Below are positions 59,870 through 64,000 of a stretch of DNA of 64,000 nt, one piece after another (positions within the stretch are counted from its first letter, which is position 1; every line of letters begins with the position of its first letter). The stretch covers positions 62,001 through 126,000 of the forward strand of contig NZ_WJXZ01000002.1 of NCBI RefSeq assembly GCF_009668025.1. The letters run 5' to 3'. The position numbers and the translations under genes are program-made. The stretch is from Larkinella terrae. Lineage in GTDB: Bacteria > Bacteroidota > Bacteroidia > Cytophagales > Spirosomataceae. The notes beneath the pieces are model-generated. The model did not search any database. It was not told where the DNA came from and saw only the letters and a list, made by a program, of their open reading frames with translations.

Positions 59870-60973
59870 TTACTGTAAGTCCTGGTAAAGCGCGAGGGTT
59901 TCCTGAACGGTTTTTTCCCAGGAAAACTGCCGGAGCCGTTCGCGCCCTTTCTGAATCAGGTCCTGGCGCAGCTCCGAACTGTTCAGGATCTGGCCGACTG
60001 CTTCGCGGATTGAATCCGGGTTTTCAGGGTCGAAATACGAAGCCGCCGAACCCGCTACTTCGGGCAGCGAACTCCGGTTACTCAGAACGCACGGACAATT
60101 GCAGGCAAAGGCTTCCAGCACGGGAATACCGAACCCTTCGTAAAGCGACGGGAACACAAAAGCCGTCGCCTGGCCGTACAATTGACGCAATGTATTGTCG
60201 TTAATCGGTTTTTGTTCAACGAGTTGCGTTAGTTGAAGCTGCTGAAGAAGGGCGGTTTCCCCGGTTGAAAAAGCACCCCCGCCCGCGCAGATCACCCGAA
60301 TCTGATGCCCACGCAGCAAGGGCGCCACCGCCTGAATAAACGGTCGGAAATGTTTATACATACCCCGATTGCCCACAAACAGCAAATAAGGAGCCGTTGC
60401 GGGCGGGTTGTCCAAACGCTCCTCGACGGCGACCGACGAACCCAGGTAAATAACCCGAACCCGCTCCGGCGGAATATTGTAATAGTCAACCAAATCCCGT
60501 TTGGTATTCTCGGAAATGGCAATAACCGCCGTTGCTCGTTCAATGATCTGCTTCTTCCAGGTCATGACGAGATGATCAGCCGCCAGTTCGGGAAAAACCG
60601 TATGGTATTTTTCGTGAATCATGTCCAGAAAGGTAACCACCACGGGCCGTTTCTGAATGTGGTCGAGAAAGTACGGTTCGTAATAAGTAGCGTGAAAAAC
60701 ATCGTACGACCGGGTTTGCATCTCCAGGAGACTGAAGATCTTATTGAATCGATAGATGCGCGGCTGGGTTCTGGAAAACGGCTGGCCGGGGAAAAAAGGC
60801 CATGCCCGGAGGGATTTTTCTTTTAAATAGGCGTTGTTGGAAAACAGCAGCGACAAATGAGCCTGGTGTTCGTCGGGAGACTGATTGATACCGGCAATTA
60901 ATTCGCAGAAGTATCGGGAAATGCCGCCGTAGTTTTGTTGAGAGAAGGTTTGATGATCAAAAAAAATCTTCAT
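59870..60973 (-). CDS. Glycosyltransferase family 4
   Basis: A 367-residue GT-B enzyme. The start MKIFFDHQTFSQQNYGGISRYF is typical of the group. The donor domain carries YLLFVGNRGMYKHFRPFIQAV, IRVICAGGGAF and FPSLYEGFGIPVLEAFACN (E-x7-E). It lies 16 nt after the preceding gene (60990-61946), in the EPS operon. Sugar specificity is unknown. Confidence 0.92.
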   Translation of the reverse strand: MKIFFDHQTFSQQNYGGISRYFCELIAGINQSPDEHQAHLSLLFSNNAYLKEKSLRAWPFFPGQPFSRTQPRIYRFNKIFSLLEMQTRSYDVFHATYYEPYFLDHIQKRPVVVTFLDMIHEKYHTVFPELAADHLVMTWKKQIIERATAVIAISENTKRDLVDYYNIPPERVRVIYLGSSVAVEERLDNPPATAPYLLFVGNRGMYKHFRPFIQAVAPLLRGHQIRVICAGGGAFSTGETALLQQLQLTQLVEQKPINDNTLRQLYGQATAFVFPSLYEGFGIPVLEAFACNCPCVLSNRSSLPEVAGSAASYFDPENPDSIREAVGQILNSSELRQDLIQKGRERLRQFSWEKTVQETLALYQDLQ

Positions 60974-60989
60974 GCAGTTCGGTTTTCCT

Positions 60990-61946
60990 TCAGGGAAGCA
61001 AATGCTTTTTGAAGGTCGATTTCATGGTTTTTAGCCCGGTTTTGTTGGTAATATTCTCCATTCTTTCCTTAATACCGGTTACTTTCCGAAAAAACTTATT
61101 CAGCGAATATTCCGTTGCCTGGCGGTTTTCGATGAAAAACCGGGGATGAACAATTTCCGTCAGCGGTTGAAGCGGACGGTTTGCCGTTAACTCCGTGTCT
61201 TTTTTGGTGTGGGTGGCGTTCTCGTCAAAACCGATGTTGGAGATCAGATTCTGGTTGGGGCAGATGCAGAGCCCGTAATTGATCCAGATGGCGTAGCACC
61301 ACTGGTAATCCCAGGTGTCGATCTGGCCGGAAAAAACGCCGTCGAACGCTTCGTTCCAGTATTGCTGAACTTTCGGGTCCGTAAACAACGATTTGATCAG
61401 GTTCAATTGCCGGAATTCCGGGTATGTCGTCATGTTCACATCGTATTTCTGCCAGGCCCGGCTCCAGCCCGCCCAACCCCAGACGTGGCAAATCTTGGAG
61501 TAAAAATACGAACCGTCGCCGTGCCACTGACCATGCTGAAAATTGACGCCCGTGATGTGCATAACACCCGGATTGTGCTGGTGGTACAGCAGATTTTCGC
61601 GGCAAAACGAAAAGAAAGTCGGATCGGGAAGGCAATCGTCTTCCAGAATAATGCCCATTTCGACTTGCCCGAAAAACCAGTCAATTGCCGTGCTGACGCC
61701 CCGCTTGCAACCCAGGTTCCGGGGCTGGATGAGCCGATGGACTTCGCAGGGCCAGTCGATCTCCTCCAGAAGGGCGATACACTGGGCAACTTGTTCCGAA
61801 TCGGCCGGTCGGTCGGGGCGCGGGCCGTCAATCGCTACGTAGAGCTGTTGCGGCTGCGCCAAACGAATCTGGTCAAGAACCTGGCGGGCATGACGGGGCC
61901 GGTTAAATAAAATGAATAGAACCGGAATATCGAGCGGTATAGACAC
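60990..61946 (-). CDS. GT-A-fold glycosyltransferase, EDD type
   Basis: A 318-residue protein beginning IPVLFILFNRPRHARQVLDQIR, with the nucleotide-sugar site VEMGIILEDDCLPDPTFFSF and conserved VWGWAGWSRAWQKYD. It belongs to a Bacteroidota family related to GNT-I/hemolytic protein HlpA-like glycosyltransferases. A close paralogue (63088-64000) lies two genes upstream, on the other side of the methyltransferase, so the pair arose by duplication. Its C-terminus is basic and possibly membrane-associated. Confidence 0.85.
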   Translation of the reverse strand: MSIPLDIPVLFILFNRPRHARQVLDQIRLAQPQQLYVAIDGPRPDRPADSEQVAQCIALLEEIDWPCEVHRLIQPRNLGCKRGVSTAIDWFFGQVEMGIILEDDCLPDPTFFSFCRENLLYHQHNPGVMHITGVNFQHGQWHGDGSYFYSKICHVWGWAGWSRAWQKYDVNMTTYPEFRQLNLIKSLFTDPKVQQYWNEAFDGVFSGQIDTWDYQWCYAIWINYGLCICPNQNLISNIGFDENATHTKKDTELTANRPLQPLTEIVHPRFFIENRQATEYSLNKFFRKVTGIKERMENITNKTGLKTMKSTFKKHLLP

Positions 61947-62021
61947 TGGAACAGAGATGGCCTGATATGTAACGCTTAACTGCTAATTTCGCAATTAAGT
62001 TACGGAATAAAGACGTCGCTT

Positions 62022-62834
62022 TCAAATAAGGTCTTTAAGAGGCTGTTTTCTCACGGAATCGTATACTTTTTGGAAGTCATCATTCAACATCGATTTGGCC
62101 GGATAGCGGTGCAGGTAGTTGTAGAACGCCACTTTCCGGGGGTGTGTGAACCAGCGGAGCCAGGTCGGGCTGATCGGTTTGGCCGTCATCAGGTGCAGGT
62201 CATGCCCGTCGCTGTAGAGTTGCAGGCCAAACCGTTTGGCGAGCCGGTGTAAGGATTCCAGGCTATAGAGGGCAACATGCTGACCGGTTTCGGGAATAAA
62301 ATACCACCAGGTTTCGGGAGTTACGTTCGGATTGGGCAGCACTTTGGTGGTAAACAGAATACTTTTACCGGCTTGTAACATTTGCTCAACGGTGCCAACC
62401 GGATTGGCGAGGTGCTCGAAGACTTCAAAAGCCGTGATTAACTCGTAGTTTTTAACTTCCGGCTGATCGGTCACATCGAAATGTTTGGCAAACAGATTCT
62501 CACAATATTGATCCAGACGAATAAAGGGAAATCCGCGGTCGCGCATCATCCGGACAAATAAACCGTATCCCCCGCCGTAATCCAGAAAAGGGCCTTCCGG
62601 CCGAAACCACTTCCGGATGACGGCCTCTACCGTCGGTGCCCAGTGCAGATTCCGCGAAACCAACCCAATGTCGAGCGACGTAATGGCCGACTCGTACGCT
62701 TCCGGCAGCCAGTAGGGCGTTTCGGTCTGGATAAAACCGCATTCGTGGCACCGGTAATACGTGACATCATATTTGAACAATACTTTCACCTGGAAAGACT
62801 CGCTCGAAGGGGTATTGCAAATATGGCAGGTCAT
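62022..62834 (-). CDS. Class I SAM-dependent methyltransferase with N-terminal zinc ribbon
   Basis: A 270-residue protein. The N-terminal CHIC...CHEC motif (about residues 3-34) resembles the zinc-binding part of sugar C-methyltransferases. The SAM site LDYGGGYGLFVRMM and the post-motif region ITAFEVFEHLANP follow. It probably modifies a sugar or polysaccharide component. It sits between two paralogous glycosyltransferase genes and has a family A repeat upstream. Confidence 0.88.
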   Translation of the reverse strand: MTCHICNTPSSESFQVKVLFKYDVTYYRCHECGFIQTETPYWLPEAYESAITSLDIGLVSRNLHWAPTVEAVIRKWFRPEGPFLDYGGGYGLFVRMMRDRGFPFIRLDQYCENLFAKHFDVTDQPEVKNYELITAFEVFEHLANPVGTVEQMLQAGKSILFTTKVLPNPNVTPETWWYFIPETGQHVALYSLESLHRLAKRFGLQLYSDGHDLHLMTAKPISPTWLRWFTHPRKVAFYNYLHRYPAKSMLNDDFQKVYDSVRKQPLKDLI

Positions 62835-62947
62835 AAGTTATCCTTTTGGTCCTGGTTAGTCCGGTTTTTGGTTTATCGTTTCAACATTGTACGCTTTTCG
62901 GTTTTATAAGAAACTGTCTGAAATTCAGATCTTCCCTTACTTCGGTC

Positions 62948-63013
62948 TGCCCCCAACCCCCTAAAGGGGGCTTTGAGACGCCGATTAAAGCCCCCTTTAG
63001 GGGGTTGGGGGCA
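62948..63013. repeat. Family A inverted repeat copy 5, 27-bp perfect arms
   Basis: Arms 62948-62974 and 62987-63013 with a 12-nt loop, the CCTAAAGG/CCTTTAGG variant as in copy 1. It lies in the 253-base gap between the methyltransferase gene and the upstream glycosyltransferase gene; the rest of that gap shows nothing else. Confidence 0.95.
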
Positions 63014-63087
63014 AAGCGGGAAAGGGAAATTATAAAATTTAGGCAGTCGCTAAACCATAGGCTATTAACCCGGAAATCTACTTTCAG

Positions 63088-64000
63088 TCAAAAATAGAGT
63101 AAATTTTTCAGACCAAGCTTCCGTTTCAGGCTTTCCGCTTTGACAGTCACCCAACCCGGTTTTTTAAAATAGTGGTTGGCGGAGTATTCCGTCGCCAGAA
63201 TGTTTTCGATGATAAACGTCGGATGATTGATTTCGATCAGCGGTTCCAGCGGCAGATTCGCCAGCAATTCGCTGTCTTCACGGGTGTGGGTGGCGTCACC
63301 GCCAAAACCGATATTGGAAATCAGATTCTGGTTGGGGCAGATGCAAAGGCCGTTGTTGATCCAGATGGTATACACCCACGGATAAGCCCAGCTATTGACC
63401 TGGCCCGTAGCCACGCTGTCGAACGCTTCGATCCAGTATTGCTGCACCTGGGGGTCGGAGAAAAGATCCGCGATCCGGTTCTGCTCGCGAAAAATCGGAT
63501 ACGAAGCCATACCCACGTCGTATTTTTCCCAGGCCCGGCGCCAGCTGGCCCAGCCCCAGACGTGGCAAATTTTGGAGTAAAAATACGAGCCGTCGCCGTG
63601 CCAGTTGCCATTCTGAAAATTAACTCCGGCGATGTGCATGACCGTGGCGTCGTTACGGTGATGGCGGAGATTTTCGCGGCAGAATGTAAAGAAACTCAGG
63701 TCCGGCAAACAGTCATCTTCCAGAATAATACCCATTTCGACCTGCTGAAAAAACCAGCTGATGGCCGTACTAACGGCCTTCTTACAACCCAGATTCTGCT
63801 CCTGAATCAAGCGGTGAACCGAACAGGGCCAGTCAATTTCGTCCAGCAACGCCAGGCATTCCGCAACCTGTTCCTGATCGGACGGACGGTGGGGGCGGGG
63901 GCCGTCGATGGATATAAACAATTCACGGGGCTGCACCCGACGGATTTGGTCAAGAACCTGGCGGGCGTGGTGGGGGCGGTTAAATAAAATAAACAGAATA
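63088..64000 (-). CDS. GT-A-fold glycosyltransferase, EDD type, 5' end outside window
   Basis: The frame is open to the window edge. Its start lies beyond base 64000, because the paralogue at 60990-61946 has about ten more N-terminal residues. Visible residues include FILFNRPHHARQVLDQIRRV, MGIILEDDCLPDLSFFTFCREN and HVWGWASWRRAWEKYD. It is strongly similar to the gene at 60990-61946 over its whole length, with divergence mainly at the C-terminus. Same EPS operon; substrate unknown. Confidence 0.87.
   Translation of the reverse strand, partial: ILFILFNRPHHARQVLDQIRRVQPRELFISIDGPRPHRPSDQEQVAECLALLDEIDWPCSVHRLIQEQNLGCKKAVSTAISWFFQQVEMGIILEDDCLPDLSFFTFCRENLRHHRNDATVMHIAGVNFQNGNWHGDGSYFYSKICHVWGWASWRRAWEKYDVGMASYPIFREQNRIADLFSDPQVQQYWIEAFDSVATGQVNSWAYPWVYTIWINNGLCICPNQNLISNIGFGGDATHTREDSELLANLPLEPLIEINHPTFIIENILATEYSANHYFKKPGWVTVKAESLKRKLGLKNLLYF

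Noticed and set aside
9029-63013. The family A repeats as a CRISPR array or insertion sequence
   Set aside because: The copies are dispersed over 54 kb, are palindromic hairpins rather than direct repeats with spacers, and encode no transposase.

Overview
The window looks like chromosomal DNA of a Bacteroidota bacterium of the order Cytophagales, most likely a Spirosoma/Larkinella-type member of the Spirosomataceae. Supporting signs are two secreted esterases with type IX secretion (Por) C-terminal sorting domains, an exbB-exbD-exbD-tonB-pstS-TPR-adk-obg block, DUF4199 and Wzi-family proteins, many Bacteroidota-type -7 boxes (TAnnTTTG), and a short Bacteroidota-type NuoG. The genus is inference; no database was searched.

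Layout. 1-3.1 kb: 3' end of an ApbE flavin transferase, converging on a small ExbD/ExbB pair, then an enoyl-CoA-reductase-like MDR enzyme. 3.3-6.6 kb: HupE/UreJ-like membrane protein and a secreted M1 metallopeptidase. 6.7 kb: tRNA-Pro(GGG). 7.0-9.7 kb: an ArsR-SRPBCC-DoxX-YdeI operon with a double operator, then DUF4256. 9.8-11.0 kb: DUF4199 and a membrane-tethered LuxR regulator. 11.0-21.6 kb (minus strand): an eight-gene glucuronoxylan/uronate catabolism operon (RraA-like, enolase-superfamily dehydratase, CE15 glucuronoyl esterase, mannonate dehydratase, GH67 alpha-glucuronidase, SDR, TIM-barrel isomerase, second enolase-superfamily protein). 21.9-23.6 kb: small secreted protein and MFS transporter. 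24.2-31.9 kb: TonB energisation operon with PstS and TPR proteins, then adk and obgE. 32-37 kb: two tandem secreted SGNH/sialate O-acetylesterase paralogues. 37.1-47.5 kb: complex I genes nuoA-J, interrupted by two DUF29 genes and a phytanoyl-CoA-dioxygenase-like gene, ending at a terminator without nuoKLMN. 47.6-52.3 kb: BlaI-BlaR1 regulatory pair and a TonB-dependent receptor. 52.3-64 kb (minus strand): exopolysaccharide locus (Wzi, WcaJ-type initiating transferase, O-antigen-ligase/polymerase-like protein, six glycosyltransferases, one methyltransferase).

How the genes work together. In the 11-21.6 kb operon, CE15 would release ester-linked glucuronic acid from lignin-carbohydrate complexes, GH67 would remove 4-O-methyl-glucuronate from xylo-oligosaccharides, and UxuA with the SDR would take mannonate toward 2-keto-3-deoxygluconate. 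The ExbBD/TonB proteins would energise outer-membrane receptors such as the one at 49.8 kb. The EPS genes form one export-polymer pathway.

The most unusual feature is not a gene. The window carries at least nine sequence families of long, near-perfect inverted repeats, several in multiple copies, placed almost exclusively at gene junctions inside operons. Several copies contribute the stop codon of the preceding gene, and one is inserted in frame inside the signal-peptide region of the CE15 esterase. Arm differences between copies are compensated, so the palindrome rather than the sequence appears to be conserved.
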